NCBI GenBank assembly: GCA_964017065.1
Contig: OZ024785.1
Span: 1,383,142 to 1,447,141 of the forward strand
DNA length: 64,000 nucleotides
Origin: Haliclona indistincta
Taxonomy: Eukaryota > Porifera > Demospongiae > Haplosclerida > Chalinidae
Direction: 5' to 3'
Shown here: positions 1 to 11,321 of the stretch, in pieces
Layout of the letters: each line of letters opens with the position of its first letter
Numbering within the stretch: the first letter of the stretch is position 1
The notes under the pieces: generated by a model
Told to the model about the DNA's origin: nothing
Database searches by the model: none
The model's input: only the letters and a program-made list of their open reading frames with translations
Made by a program: the position numbers and the translations under genes

Positions 1-331
1 TAGGTATCCAGTATACTCCAGTGTCCACTGGCCAGGACATTGACGCCGTGCTGGAATCATCAGTACAGCTGCTCTAGTGGAGACATGACAGACAGCACAT
101 GGAACATTGTGGTCATGCTGTACAGGAAGAGGGCTACCACCATCTACTTGATACTCTACTCCTTACATAGAACATGATTCTGCACTCCAGGAGCATACTC
201 TCCGTACTCTGGGTTATTTGGTAGACATTAATTGGTAGTTGCTTCCTGCTTCATTATTGTAGAATGATTTACCAGCTCTACCACTGTAGATGAGGCTTGT
301 TCCTGCTATGTTAGGACACGATGTCCTCCCC
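1..331 (-). pseudogene. Short-chain collagen C-terminal domain fragment (window edge)
   Basis: The minus strand encodes the middle of the cysteine-rich C-terminal domain seen in the intact copies downstream, and the homology runs off the left edge of the window. It stops abruptly at position 331, in the tryptophan-glycine-arginine stretch just after the collagen triplets, so no collagen repeats and no signal exon follow. Small indels break the frame near 155-250. The same truncation point recurs in the fragments ending at 13308 and 18358, so this copy was duplicated after it was truncated. The call as a collagen-array relic is secure; whether any of it is expressed cannot be told. Confidence 0.8.
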
Positions 332-609
332 TGGTTAAACCATTTTGCAAAATTATGCTCTTAAATTGCTCATCATGTCAGCATAGTGCTTATTATTACA
401 GTCAAATTATTCCTGCAAGGCCTACTTCAGTACTGCACACGAGTCCTTTTGATGATGTTCCTTTTGAGTTTGTAAAATAAAAAATATTCTAATTGCATGT
501 CAGAGCAACAACACTAAGGTGTAGGGAACAAAAGAAAAGTTTGTTTTTTAACTAAGAAAAGTCAAACAAAAAGTCTCTAAGTTCTAATAATCACATAATT
601 ATTGATTGT
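332..609. other. Spacer between truncated copy and intact collagen gene
   Basis: No gene is seen. The sequence is shared with 13309-13633 and 18359-18630, which also link a truncated collagen fragment to a full-length copy. It is AT-rich and holds the 3' flank of the gene ending at 610. Confidence 0.6.
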
Positions 610-1632
610 TCACTTGGTGCATACAGCACAGGTGAGCTCTTTCTGAGCATCATAAGGTGGACATGGTAGACCATTACAATTTGCTTCAACATGGTAGAAC
701 AACCCTCCATTAGCGTCAGCACTGCTACCAGGAACAGACTCTGCATCTTTATCAACACACTCGTATGTAGCTTTGCTGTGAGTATGACGTTCAGTCATTA
801 GGTATCCAGTATACTCCAGTGTCCACTGGCTAGGACATTGACGCCATGCTGGAATCACCAGTACAGCTGCTCTAGTGGAGACATGACAGACAGCACATGG
901 AACATTGTGGTCATGCAGTGCAGGAAGAGGGCTACCACCATCTAACTCAAACTCTACTCCATATATTGGAGCTCGATTCTGCACTCCAGGAGTATATGCT
1001 CCATACTCTGGGTTATTTGGTAGACATTGATAGTTGCCTCCTCCTCCTGAATGGGTATACCATGATTTACCAGCTCTACCACTGTAGACGAGGCTTGTTC
1101 CTGCAGTGTTAGGACACGATGTCCTCCCCCATCGTGTGTAGGTAGCTCCTCCACTAACAGGACCAGGTGGTCCTGCTATCCCTGCCTCTCCTCTCTCTCC
1201 ATTGTCTCCTTTCTGTCCATTTATTCCGTTTCTTCCAGAAGTACCAATGGCTCCCTTTTCTCCTTTCTGTCCATTAGTTCCATCTCTCCCAGAAGTACCA
1301 GCAACTCCCTTATCTCCTTTCTGTCCATCAGCTCCATCTCGACCATCTCTCCCAGGAGCTCCAGCAGGCCCTGGTAGACCATCTCTACCAGCTGGTCCAT
1401 CACGACCATCTCGACCACTCAGTAGCTCATGAACAACTTGTAGATCCTCCAGTACATCAGCTACTCTACTGATGTTAGATGCCTTGCGAGTTTCAGTAGA
1501 AACTGGTAGAGCCCATCCTAAAAATATTAATATTGACAACTTGTTATAACAAAAGTATCAACTACACTGTATACCTTTAGGCACAATTAGACCAACTGCA
1601 AGTATAAGCAGAAGAAATGAGAGTGTTCCCAT
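610..1632 (-). CDS. Short-chain (spongin-type) collagen, long-triplet copy, intact
   Basis: This looks like a secreted, fibril-associated short-chain collagen. Exon 1 (1575-1632) encodes a signal peptide starting MGTLSFLLLILAVGL; exon 2 (610-1517) follows a 57-nt GT-AG intron in phase 1. The 321-residue product has a short helical stretch with VADVLEDLQVVHELL (about 38-53), 29 uninterrupted Gly-X-Y triplets (54-140) and a 181-residue C-terminal domain with ten cysteines, including VPCAVC and LTCAVC pairs. The domain matches what I recognise from sponge short-chain collagens (the C4-like group, distantly related to the collagen IV NC1). It has twelve more triplets than its neighbours, from a duplicated 18-residue unit. 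A TATA box lies about 60 bp upstream. No disabling change was seen. Confidence 0.88.
1201..1308 (-). repeat. Two 54-bp collagen-triplet units
   Basis: Two adjacent 54-bp units each encode six Gly-X-Y triplets (GVAGTSGRDGTNGQKGEK-like). They account for all twelve extra triplets of this copy relative to the 17-triplet paralogues. Confidence 0.8.
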
Positions 1633-1690
1633 TGTCTTGTTGTACGAGACTATAAGATTAACAATACAATAAGTGCATTAGTTGTTAACT

Positions 1691-1700
1691 TCTTTTATAG
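1691..1700 (-). promoter_or_regulatory. TATA box of the collagen gene at 610-1632
   Basis: CTATAAAAGA on the minus strand lies about 60 bp before the start codon. The same motif at similar spacing precedes the related copies, which supports it as the core promoter element. Confidence 0.6.
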
Positions 1701-2290
1701 TCTCTCACTAAAAATAAGATATTGAATTGTGGACATAAAGGTATCTACCCTTATATCCACAGTACCATTCAGCTTGTTATTGTGATGTCACAAGGGATGC
1801 AGTGGTTCCCAGAAATGCCTCTCCTCTGATACCCTACAATAGTGAGAAATGGGTTTGAGACTGTTTTGATGGTTCACTCACAAACAGCTAGTGGGCAGTA
1901 CATAGGCCGCAGTCTCACACATACCAGACCTTCCTAGCCGCATCACATGACAAGCTTCATAAAAATGAATTTATTTCTGTCATAATTCTTTACCACATGC
2001 TGTAATAAAGTAAAGTAAAAATTTTTAATAAAAAACTGGAAAGTGTAGCCTTTAGTATGGTGCACATGAATTGACTTTGACATGTTACCTTGTATTCTGG
2101 TAATAAAATTAGAATATTTTATTTCACAAGTCTAGGCAAAAACTCACTCAGTGAGATTTAGGAAGAAAGAAAAGAATTCTTTAATCAAAGTAAAGTAATT
2201 ACAACAGACTAAACTGAAAACTAAACTAAAAGGCTAAAATTTCCTTTTGACCTACAAGTCCTGCTTTAAAGCAAAAAATTAATAGAACAC
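1701..2290. repeat. Upstream block shared by the MGT-type collagen copies
   Basis: No gene is seen. A block containing a stretch starting CCTCTCCTCTGATACCCTAC and one containing CAAACAGCTAGTGGGCAGTA recurs upstream of the copies at 11322-12236, 19864-20188 and 22567-23498. It marks segmental duplication that carried promoter and upstream DNA with the gene. Confidence 0.65.
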
Positions 2291-2304
2291 AATAATATTA
2301 TTGT

Positions 2305-3176
2305 TCACTTGGTGCATACAGCACAGGTGAGCTCTTTCTCAGCATCATATGGTGGACATGGTAGACCATTACAATCTGCTTCAACATGATAGAACAACCC
2401 TCCATTAGTGTTAGCATGCGACTACCAGGAACAGACACAGATTCTTTATCAACACGTGTTCAGTCATTAGGTATCCAGTATACTCCAGTGTCCATATTGG
2501 CTAGAACAGTGACGCTATGCTGGAATCATCAGTACAGCTGCTCAACACATGGAACATTGTGATCATGTACTGCAGGAAGAGGGCTACCAGTCTTTAATTC
2601 AAGCTCAAGTCCAAATAAGTATTGGAGCTAGATTCTGTACTCCGGGAGTATATGCTCCATACTTTGGTGTACAATTCTGTATTTGGCAGACATTGATAGT
2701 TGGCTCCTCCTCCTGAATGGCTATACCATGATTTACCAGCTCTACCACTGTAGACGAGGCTTGTTCCTGCAGTGTTAGGACACGATGTCCTCCCCCATCG
2801 TGTGTAGGTACCTCCTCCACTAACAGGACCAGGTGGTCCTGCTATCCCTGCCTCTCCTCTCTCTCCCTTGTCTCCTTTCTGTCCATTAGCTCCATCTCGT
2901 CCATCTCTCCCAGGAGCTCCAGCAGGTCCTGGTAGATCATCTTTACCAGCTGGTCCATCACGACCATCTCGACCACTCAGTAGCTCATGAATAATTTTTA
3001 AATCTTTCAGTACATCAGCTACTCTACTGTTTCATTAGAAACTGGCAAAGCCCATCCTACAATAAATTATGAGTGAATATTAAATTATCTTACAATAATT
3101 ACGTAGATTCTACATCGTACCTGCAGCAGAAAATACTCCTGCAAGGACCAACAGTGGTATTATCACTGTGATCCAT
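2305..3176 (-). pseudogene. Short-chain collagen pseudogene
   Basis: All parts of the gene are recognisable on the minus strand: signal exon around 3120-3176, the segment before the triplets, collagen triplets at 2820-2990 and the C-terminal domain at 2305-2800. Several lesions are visible. The only ATG before the signal exon (3174-3176) is out of frame with the hydrophobic stretch. A deletion near 2540 removes the VCHVSTRAAV region, part of the domain before the triplets is lost near 3030, and indels occur at 2420 and 2690. It clearly belongs to the array and is not a working gene. Confidence 0.82.
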
Positions 3177-3523
3177 TTTTTCACTGAATAAAGCACTGAA
3201 ACTGTTCTCACTTTATATAAAAATTATTTGCTACTTCAAAACAAATGATCCTCTTTCAAGACGCACCACCCTTACCTGATCATTGATGCTGATGACATGA
3301 AGCTCACCATGCACTCATCGGTCATTTCAAATTAAATCATTTTCCCTTTTGAGCAGACAATTGTTCTAACTAGCAATTATTCGCAACCTCCTATTGATTT
3401 CACAAGTACTGACTGCCTGATGAATATTAATAATGACCGAGCACCATTGAGTTAGAGACATTATCCATGATTTATATAAGTGTTGTAGATTTCAAAAGAA
3501 TTATCAGACATCTTGTCGATAAC

Positions 3524-3625
3524 ATCATGGCGTCACTGTCCAGCCAGTGGGCACTGGAGTATACTGGATACCTAATAACTGAACATCTTACTCACAGCAA
3601 AGCAACATACGAGTTTGTTGATAGT
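3524..3625 (+). pseudogene. Inverted fragment of the collagen C-terminal domain
   Basis: The plus strand encodes residues matching CPSQWTLEYTGYLMTE through the YECVD region of the collagen C-terminal domain, while every full-length copy lies on the minus strand. The fragment is about 100 bp and sits next to LINE-derived sequence. It is a small inverted relic with no sign of being a separate gene. Confidence 0.7.
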
Positions 3626-3635
3626 CTGTTCTTGG

Positions 3636-4138
3636 TAGCAGTGCTTTGCCAGCTTAACAAAGTTTTCTTCCAAAGGTTTGAGAACGGTTCCGATTCTGAT
3701 TTTTGGGGAGCTGCTAGATTGATGCAGGATCACAAAACCTCTTTTCCTAATCTTGTTGACGGCCCAAGCAATTGTCACCAGTGATGTTGCTAATTTAAAA
3801 GCTGAACTGTTGAACAACCATTTTGTAAATTCCCTTCAAAGACGGGAGCTTCTCAAGCTATCCTTCTTTTTTCAGATTCAAACGATAACTTTCATTATTT
3901 GGGCTCACCTGTGCATCCTTCCCCCATGGACCCTAGACTGAGAGGCTATGATCCTGCTCATGTAGCTAGCCTGATACCTCGTACTAAAGCCTACAAGTCC
4001 TCCTTTTTCCTGATGTTGTTGCAATGTGGAACGACCTTCCTTTTGAGCTGCACTCTCTACAATCCCTGTCTGCTTTTAAGAAGATTGTCCTCAACTATTG
4101 GAACACTAAATAATTATTACCTTGGCTTGTATCCTTGA
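3636..4138 (+). mobile_element. LINE relic (CR1/jockey-like ORF2 pieces), internally deleted
   Basis: Two separated parts of a non-LTR reverse transcriptase ORF are readable on the plus strand. The first (about 3690-3830) resembles the linker before the RT core, with FWGAARLMQ and LLNNHFV. The second (about 3950-4110) resembles the very C-terminus, with PRTKAYKSSFF and then AMWNDLPFEL in another frame. The RT core between them is missing and at least one frameshift is present. It is a dead fragment; the clade is uncertain. Confidence 0.65.
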
Positions 4139-4468
4139 ACTAGATTGGTACTGATACGACCATGCATATTATGTGAATTGTCATTAAAAAATATAATCTG
4201 TGGATATTCTCTGACTACCACTGATAACTGTGCACCGCTTTTGGTGTCTTTAACAATAATGCTTTTGTCAAATTACATGTATCATCAATTATACCATCTT
4301 TTATAGCACTAATCCAGCCTTCATGATTCAAATCGAACAATCATAAAGAACCAGTTGCAAAACTTAATTTTAATTCAAAAAATAAATAGTATCAGCACTG
4401 TCACAAAGTAGTGTGAGGGGGTTAGCTATGAGGCATTATCACAATGCACACATTGGAGTTTATTATGT

Positions 4469-4996
4469 TCACTTGGAGCATACAGCACAGGTGAGCGGCT
4501 CCTCAGCATTATACGGGGGACATGGTAGACCAATACAATCTGCTTCAACATGATAGAATCCTCCATTAGTGTCATTAGGGGTACCAGAAGCAGGCACTGA
4601 ATCTCTATCAACACACTCGTATGTTCCTGTGTTGTGACTGTTTCGTTCAGTCATTAGGTATCCACTATACTCCAGTGTCCACTGGCCAGGACATTGACGT
4701 CGTGCTGGAATCATCAGTACAGCTGCTCTAGTGGAGACATGACAGACAGCACATGGAACCTTGTCATATTCCCGGCCACTAAGAGGGCTAGCACCATTTA
4801 GTCGATACTCTACTCCATAAATGCGTGCAAGAGAATTGTGACTCTGCACTGGAGGATAAGGAAATAGTGCGTACTGTGGGGTATTTGGTAGACATTGATA
4901 GTTGCCTCCTCCTCCTGAATTGGAAGATGTTGATTTACCAGCTCTACTACTGTAGACGAGGCTTGTTCCTACAGTGCTAGGACACGATGCCCTCCC
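4469..4996 (-). pseudogene. Diverged collagen C-terminal domain, no collagen part
   Basis: A 126-residue open stretch (4469-4849) plus upstream homology to 4996 encodes most of the C-terminal domain and ends in the usual TCAVCSK. It is the most diverged copy (for example SGREYDKVPCAVC and SGTPNDTNGG). Homology breaks at 4996, just before the collagen triplets, where a copy of the 15.5-kb segment begins. It lacks a signal peptide and triplets, so it is probably a truncated relic, although this domain itself remains open. Confidence 0.7.
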
Positions 4997-5560
4997 ATCA
5001 AGTGATCAGATATCTCAGTACCTGGTCAGTGATGGTCTGGTGGATATTATTGTTGTCATTGTATGGTTACCTGGCCTCGCTACACGTCATTGAGTATACT
5101 CTCCAATTATCGCAGGGGTTCCTCATTGTTTACTCCTCATTGACGTGATGGATCGGCCGGTTTCGTTTATAATTCCATGATTTCGTCATAAAAGTGACGT
5201 CTGTTACAGCAGTTTCTTCAGTTTCACCTGATCAACCTCTTCTAGTAACAGTGGTGTTCCTGTTACAGCGACCACTGTCTGTCTTTAGTCAGATGTTGTG
5301 ATTGAGGATACTCTTCTAGCTACTGTAGTAGCAGTCTACAATGCTAAAAATATTCAGGTTAGTTTCTATGATCGGTATTATCATTCTGGTACATGTATAA
5401 ATGGTTATCACAATGATGGTGGTAAGTTAGTGTTTATATAGCTTCCTTCATTTACTACAAATGAAAATATAGCTAGAGCTGTCATTTGAATCAACTGTTT
5501 GCTTGCTAACCAACAATGGTATTTTCCAGCAATTGATCTAATCTCATTCATGACCAAATC
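4997..5560 (+). repeat. First copy of the orphan-signal-exon segment
   Basis: This segment is repeated at about 15510-16070 and 29200-29740. It includes ATCGGCCGGTTTCG-type sequence and a signal-exon equivalent at 5341-5421 that starts with ATG and ends at a GTAAGT donor. In this copy an in-frame TAA interrupts the hydrophobic stretch. No following exon was found. Confidence 0.55.
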
Positions 5561-5567
5561 TAGTTTT

Positions 5568-6785
5568 GACAAGAAAATAAAAAGATTTCTAACGAAATCA
5601 TAAGGATGTAGGGATGAATTAAATCTGCTGCTGGTCCACAATGTAAACCAACAAGGAACTAGCATGGAATGGTAACACGATTGACTTGCTAACAGACCAT
5701 AGATCCCTACATCAGTGGCTGCTGTGGTAGACTATAGCTAATTCAGCTAGTTGCCGTTGACTGACACCGAAGTGCATTGAATTAAATTAAACTTGACTGT
5801 GAAAAAAAATAATTATTGATCTTATGTACAGCCACTGATGTAGGGATCTATGGTCTGTTAGCAAGTCAATCGTGTTACCATTCCATGCTAGTTCCTTGTT
5901 GGTTTACATTGTGGACCAGCAGCAGATTTAATTCATCCCTACATCCTTATGATTTCGTTAGAAATCTTTTTATTTTCTTGTTTGTGTCCTTTTTTGAGTT
6001 CAAATTTTTGAATTCGGCAACATCATGTATTCTCTGTTTACACTATTAGTTTGGTCTACTGTTGTTGATATTTTTTTTATGTGACCTTTTTAACTTGTAG
6101 CTCAAAATGTATTATTCCTAAATACTGAAACTAGCTCATCCATTCTGCACAGCATTCGAGCCCCGCCCACTTTAGTTTACGAAATTCTGTAAGGCTGTGA
6201 TACTATCTGGCGAGCAACAGAACGGTGATACTACACGAACTTACTCGGTGAGTTGTTCTTCGAAGACTCCAGACGCCAATGTGCGCTCTCCATACGGCGA
6301 TACTCTACTTCTAGAATTCGTGTGGTTGGTCACGTGCGTATTGCGTAATCACAATAATGGCGTCTAACACTTAGCTGACAACTGTTCGTGATCGTGAACT
6401 CGTCAAATTTATATCGACGTTTCGCTAAAAACTAAGTTCAAAAGGCACATGCCAGAAGAATTTCACGACTGTTCGTGGGTGTTTTGGTCTCGGCACTGCT
6501 CACATAAAGGTGCTAGGCGAGTGGAAGAAAGAAGAAAGAAGAAAGAAGAAAACGAAGATGACGAAACACGATTTTCACCGTTTCCAGGTTCGTCACTTTA
6601 TTTACAATTTCGAGCAATCTCCTTGCTGCTGTAAGATGGGGCAACGCTAGAAAGCAGATCTAAGTGTCTTTGGACGAATAAAATTCATCACCAGGTGTAA
6701 TATCAGCGTTTGAACGCTAATACATTGTATGTAGCCGCCATTTTGTTTTCTTGGCCATCCCTACATAGGGAGGCACTACCGTGCC
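5568..6785. mobile_element. Foldback / non-autonomous DNA element, fullest copy
   Basis: Two long inverted arms (about 5568-5740 and 5812-5986) flank a short centre. Each arm carries GATCCCTACATCAGTGGC and its complement. The element continues into a unique part up to about 6785, with a (GAAA/GAAGAAA) tract at 6523-6555. Related sequence occurs at 47.3-50.3, 55.2-55.7 and 59.85-60.1 kb in both orientations. It interrupts the segment starting at 4997, which resumes at about 6790. No transposase is encoded, so the class is unknown. Confidence 0.65.
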
Positions 6786-8110
6786 TCCCTAATATGTAGC
6801 TACAGAATAATTTATAGCAGCATTCTATTGATATCTCGATACATACTGGTATTATCATGTTCTAGCACTAGTGCTGCATCAGTTTGCATTGATCGATGCT
6901 ACTAAAACACAGCAAACTATGACTACTTATTCAGTTTGCTTTTGTTAATATTAGTGTTTACACTTATGTTCATTGTACTATAGTTGTAGCTAAGGTAACC
7001 ACTATTGTGCTATAGCATACAGTTTCTGGACAGTATTAATTTTCTGCTCTGATGATGTGCAAGACTTGCAACTGCAAAAATAATCTATTGCTTAGCATGA
7101 CTCTGGAATAATATACAAACATTAAAGGACGGTTCTATTGCTTAGCCAGCTAGGTGCTAGTACAGCTGCAGTGAAGCACTAGCTGCTTGTATATACTTTC
7201 ACGACATAAATCCCTGTGCATCGCTCAGATCCCGCGTGTTGCCGGGCAACTTGACAACGTCATATGATGTCACGTAATTAAACCACTAATGTAAACACAG
7301 AAAGTCAGATAGTAATTAGTGCTGCATATTATCCACAGATAGCTGTACTGTTTACTATACTAATCTTAAAAAATAAATACTTTCTATATGAAAATATTTT
7401 CCTACACATCACCTCCATACAGGATTATGAACAGCAACACAGCTTCACCACACACCATGCAATAACTTAGGATACTGAGAGCTGATGATCAACACCACCA
7501 CACCATTCCCAGCAAGACTCACTTCTTATCTTAACATTAATGCTACACTAATTATAACACATACACTCAACTTCACAGTTGCTGTTAACAATGCTACCAC
7601 TTTACCGATAACAGATAACATTTGCATCTCCAAATAGAGTGACATGGTTGTCAATATAGACTATGTTACTTGCTTTGCTGTGACTCATTAGATATCTTAC
7701 AGTCATGTTGTAGCCAGAACAGCGACACCAATCATGCAGAATGAAGAATGTGTTATCATGTATATTCTACAGATAAGCAATGAATGACTTGGATGGTATA
7801 GTTACAACCACTCCTAGACCTGTCTATTAATATTAGTCTCACATTCCATCACATTCCATCACTTCAAGGAACTTCAATTCATCTCTACTAGTCACTTTCA
7901 AAGACAAGTTAGTACATTAAAAATTTTATAGATCATTGTTGTGTAGGTGTAAGAATTGTTCAATCATGATAAGTTTCCTCATTAAAGGGCAAAATTATGA
8001 TCAAAATTTGCTCTCCAAGCACAATGCTACTATGCTCATGAACATTATTATGTGCCCAACCAATTCACCACAGAGCCTGTAAGAGGCTTTCTATTGATGC
8101 TCTATTGAAA
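6786..8110. repeat. Remainder of the duplicated segment; no gene
   Basis: This matches about 16080-17560 and, in its first part, 29755-30560. Around 7625-7760 there is a faint match to the collagen C-terminal domain (TTGCTTTGCTGTGACTCATT, compared with the intact copies), suggesting an old collagen relic. No open frame is preserved across the copies except through recent duplication. Confidence 0.5.
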
Positions 8111-8229
8111 ATTTGACACCAAACAATAAAATTTTGTCACATTATTTTTCTCAAATGCTCATTATGTCAGCAAAATTACCCGTGCGCAGTATGCGCGAGC
8201 CGCGAGGGTTATGTGTTCGTGTCCGTTTA

Positions 8230-8233
<4 letters not shown>

Positions 8234-8307
<74 letters not shown>
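8234..8307. repeat. (GT)n microsatellite
   Basis: An almost perfect GT dinucleotide run of about 75 bp. Open frames across it are only translated repeat. Confidence 0.97.
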
Positions 8308-8309
<2 letters not shown>

Positions 8310-8312
<3 letters not shown>

Positions 8313-8866
8313 CCTCAAAAAACACGCCTGTTTGCGTCTTATACCGCTCGAAAATCTCCACGAAAAAACTCTATGCAGCTTCTTCACTGAATTTATAGTC
8401 CTATGAAGATGTTTTCTGTGCTGGTAAGTGTTGTTCAATCGGTTAGTCTCACACGTGTACCGTACGTCAGAGCTTCTTGAGGCCTATAGGATAATAGCTA
8501 CAGTATCAGTCTTTCTTGAGGCCTAATTCTGTGATGTGCCAATCAACTGTTAGTGCATGTATGCTATCATCTATTTTTCTGGAGCTGGCTATGGGCTAGC
8601 TGTAGTGTTTAGCTCCTAGTTCAGTGCACGGGTATGTGTTCATTAGAACTCTAGTTATGCCTGCAGTCAAGCCCTGCTTCAGTAGTACCTATGAGTCCTT
8701 TTTCTTTTGTGAGTCAATTATGCAATAAACACTGAGGTGAAGGAAGAAAAATATAATAATTTTTATTATTAAAATTAACTGCAAAAAGACTACACAAGGA
8801 GGTTTCTTTTTCCTATAAGTCCTTACTTTCAAAACATAATAATTAATTCTATCATTTACTTCATTT
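8310..8866. other. Intergenic, no gene seen
   Basis: AT-rich sequence between the microsatellite and the next collagen pseudogene. The last 200 bp resemble the 3' flanks at 17620-17840. Confidence 0.5.
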
Positions 8867-9759
8867 TTACTTGGTGCACACAGCACAGGTGAGCTCTTTC
8901 TCAGCATCATATGGTGGACATGGTAGACCATTACAATTTGCTTCAACATGATAGAACAACCCTCCATTAGTGTTAGCACTGCTCTGCATCTTTATCAACA
9001 CACTCGTATGTTGCTTTGCTGTAAGTACGATGTTCAGTCATTAGGTATCCAGTATACTCCAGTGTCCACTGGTTAGGACAGTCACGCCATGCTGGAATCA
9101 TCAGTACAGCTGCTCTAGTGGAGACATGACAGACAGCACATGGAACATTGTGTTCATCTAGTGCAGGAAGAGGGCTACCACCATTTAGTTGATACTCTAC
9201 TCCATATATTGGAGCTAGATTCTGCACTCCAGGAGTATATGCTCCATATTCAGGGTCATTTGGTAGACATTGATAGATGCCTCCTCCTCCTGAATGGCTA
9301 TACCATGATTTACCAGCTCTACCACTGTAGACGAGGCTTGTTCCTGTTATGTTAGGACACGATGTCCTCCCTCATCGTGTGTAGGTAGCTCCTCCACTAA
9401 CAGGACCAGGTGCATGGTCCTGCTATCCCTGCCTCTCCTCTCTCTCCCTTATCTCCTTTCTGTCCATTAGCTCCATCTCGTCCATCTGTCCCAGGAGCTC
9501 CAGCAGGTCCTGGTAGACCATCTCTACCAGCTGGTCCATCACGACCATCTCGACCACTCAGTAGCTCATGAACAACTTGTAGATCCTCCAGTACATCAGC
9601 TACTCTACTGATGTTAGATACCTTGCGAGTTTCAGTAGAAACTGGTAGAGCCCATCCTGTATAGAAAGAACCATTTAACTCATTAGATACGTTATCATAC
9701 ACTGTACCTATTGTAGATAGAGCTCCTGTGAGGATCACTAGTTGCAGTAGCATTGCCAT
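8867..9759 (-). pseudogene. Short-chain collagen pseudogene with two frameshifts
   Basis: The signal exon (starts at 9759, MAMLLQLVILTGALSTI) and the collagen part (about 9420-9655) are open. A 4-nt insertion near 9412 (an extra CATG-like step) shifts the frame just before the C-terminal domain. A 14-nt deletion near 8985 shifts it again by removing the VPGS region. The normal TGA stop is TAA here. Its flanks match the intact copy at 20847-21752, so it is the decayed partner in a two-gene segmental duplication. Confidence 0.83.
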
Positions 9760-9797
9760 TGGACTGGGAGTTACAAAATGAACTATGCTTTACCTCA

Positions 9798-9807
9798 CTT
9801 TTATAGC
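9798..9807 (-). promoter_or_regulatory. TATA box upstream of the 9759 start
   Basis: GCTATAAAAG on the minus strand about 40 bp before the start codon, matching the promoters of the other MA(I/M)-type copies. Confidence 0.5.
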
Positions 9808-10393
9808 AAAGTGGTAACATGTTTTACCACATCATAGTGAATGGATAATCTACTGAAGACACAATCATGTTGTACTTTTTGAATGTACCACATCAGTAAT
9901 ACTGACAACAACAGCACTCTACCATCAGATATCTTTGTTACATTGCTTCAAAGAGTTGCATCTTTCATGTTACAGTGATTGAGTGACCATATCATTGGAG
10001 GCTTCTAGATACGATGCTGTTTACAATCTCTGAGTATAACCACTCTATTACAACAAGTGGTTATGCAACAGTTAGAATAATCACCTCACTGACCATTAAT
10101 GGCTTCGATTCACATAGAAGATAGTAAATGCGTCCAACTGATGTTTATTGAAATGAAACAAGCACCATTGTATGGTTAGTCAGTCAGCATCTAGTATAGT
10201 GACATTATAATGGTGAAGGTGTGGTCAGCTTCTTACTATCAAGTGTAATTTATGTTATCCTGTCAGTGATTAGTACAGAAGCAACATCAGTTGTAAAGTA
10301 GTCGGCAAATAATGTATAGTTCTTACATGTACGTATGTAGAATATACAATATTATTGTGATCTTCCTTTTAAACACTGCCTATGCAAGAGTTC
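9808..10393. repeat. Segmental duplicate of 21800-22370; no gene
   Basis: Nearly collinear with the DNA upstream of the 20847-21752 gene. It contains no supported open frame. Confidence 0.55.
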
Positions 10394-10654
10394 ATTACCT
10401 AAGAGTATGCAACCGTCAATATACCCCCTAGGACAGCGTTGGACATTTTCTACGTCACAAGTTTACACAACCCAGCCAACCTCAGTCAGGCTCAGTGATG
10501 ATAGCATTACCACAGAGTGATGATTATCATTACAGCTGTTGTGAATATCATTAGCATAGCAGCCCTAATGCTTTCTGCTGTATAAACTTGTGACGTAGAA
10601 AATGTCCAACGCCGTCCTAGGGGGTATATTGACGGTTGCATACTCTTAGGTAAT
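10394..10654. mobile_element. MITE with ~75-bp terminal inverted repeats
   Basis: The ends read ATTACCTAAGAGTATGC and its reverse complement. The inverted homology continues through CCCCCTAGGACGGCGTTGGA-like sequence to a TTTATACAGC-like inner edge. The paralogous segment near 22370 lacks it, so this is an insertion after the segmental duplication. A clear target-site duplication was not resolved. Confidence 0.75.
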
Positions 10655-10869
10655 GTACTCTTGGCCTATGTTATATTGCAATGTCCTACATTGGGCACTT
10701 ACGAAAGAAGATAAATCATTATTCTGAGCATTGACAGCATTGTCAATCAATTGCAACCCTAATTAAAATTCTAACAATAATAACGTCAGCACTGTCACAA
10801 AGTGCTTTGAGGTTAGCTATGAGGCATTATCAGAACATCTCTGGTCATTTGTGTAAGTCTGCAATAAAC

Positions 10870-11165
10870 AATCATGATGAGGCCAGATACTTTGGCCCCA
10901 TCTTACCTTCCACTGGATATACCAGGAACACCTGTGAGGTTGCTGCTGATACCTGAAAGTTGGCTAAGTATGCCCATCTGGTTGTTCCGATTGCCATTGA
11001 AACTATTGGTTGCATGGATCCTTGCACCCTCAAGTTTCTGAAAGATCTGGGGCGACATTTGAGTCCTGTAGTGAACTCCAATCTTTCCTATGCCCATCTG
11101 GTGCAACGCCTGTCTGTGGCACTACAGTGGGGTAATGCAGCTTCGGTGTTGGGATCTATTTCTTG
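10870..11165 (+). mobile_element. Retroelement ORF relic (C-terminal RT-type segment)
   Basis: The plus-strand frame at 10960-11166 reads KYAHLVVPIAIETIG, then LKFLKDLGRHL, then QRLSVALQWGNAASVLGS. This is the pattern found at the C-terminal end of many retroelement reverse-transcriptase polyproteins. The upstream part is cut short. It lies between two collagen copies and is not present in the paralogous interval near 22.5 kb, so it inserted or was retained only here. The element family is not certain. Confidence 0.55.
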
Positions 11166-11321
11166 AACATAACAATCTTGAACCTTTACTCTTCCTTATT
11201 GTATATTATTTTTTAAACATTGTTCACTCAAAAAAATTTGTTGATCAAAAAATCTTGAGCATAATCTTTTTAGGCATATTTTTCAAATTTCAGCAATTCA
11301 ACACATTGGAGTTTATTAAGT

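Noticed and set aside
1202..1432. Proline-rich plus-strand frame opposite the collagen triplets
   Set aside because: Antisense shadow of Gly-X-Y coding; it recurs wherever the triplets occur.
8113..8438. Open frames across the GT repeat on both strands
   Set aside because: They are translations of the dinucleotide repeat with no other coding feature.
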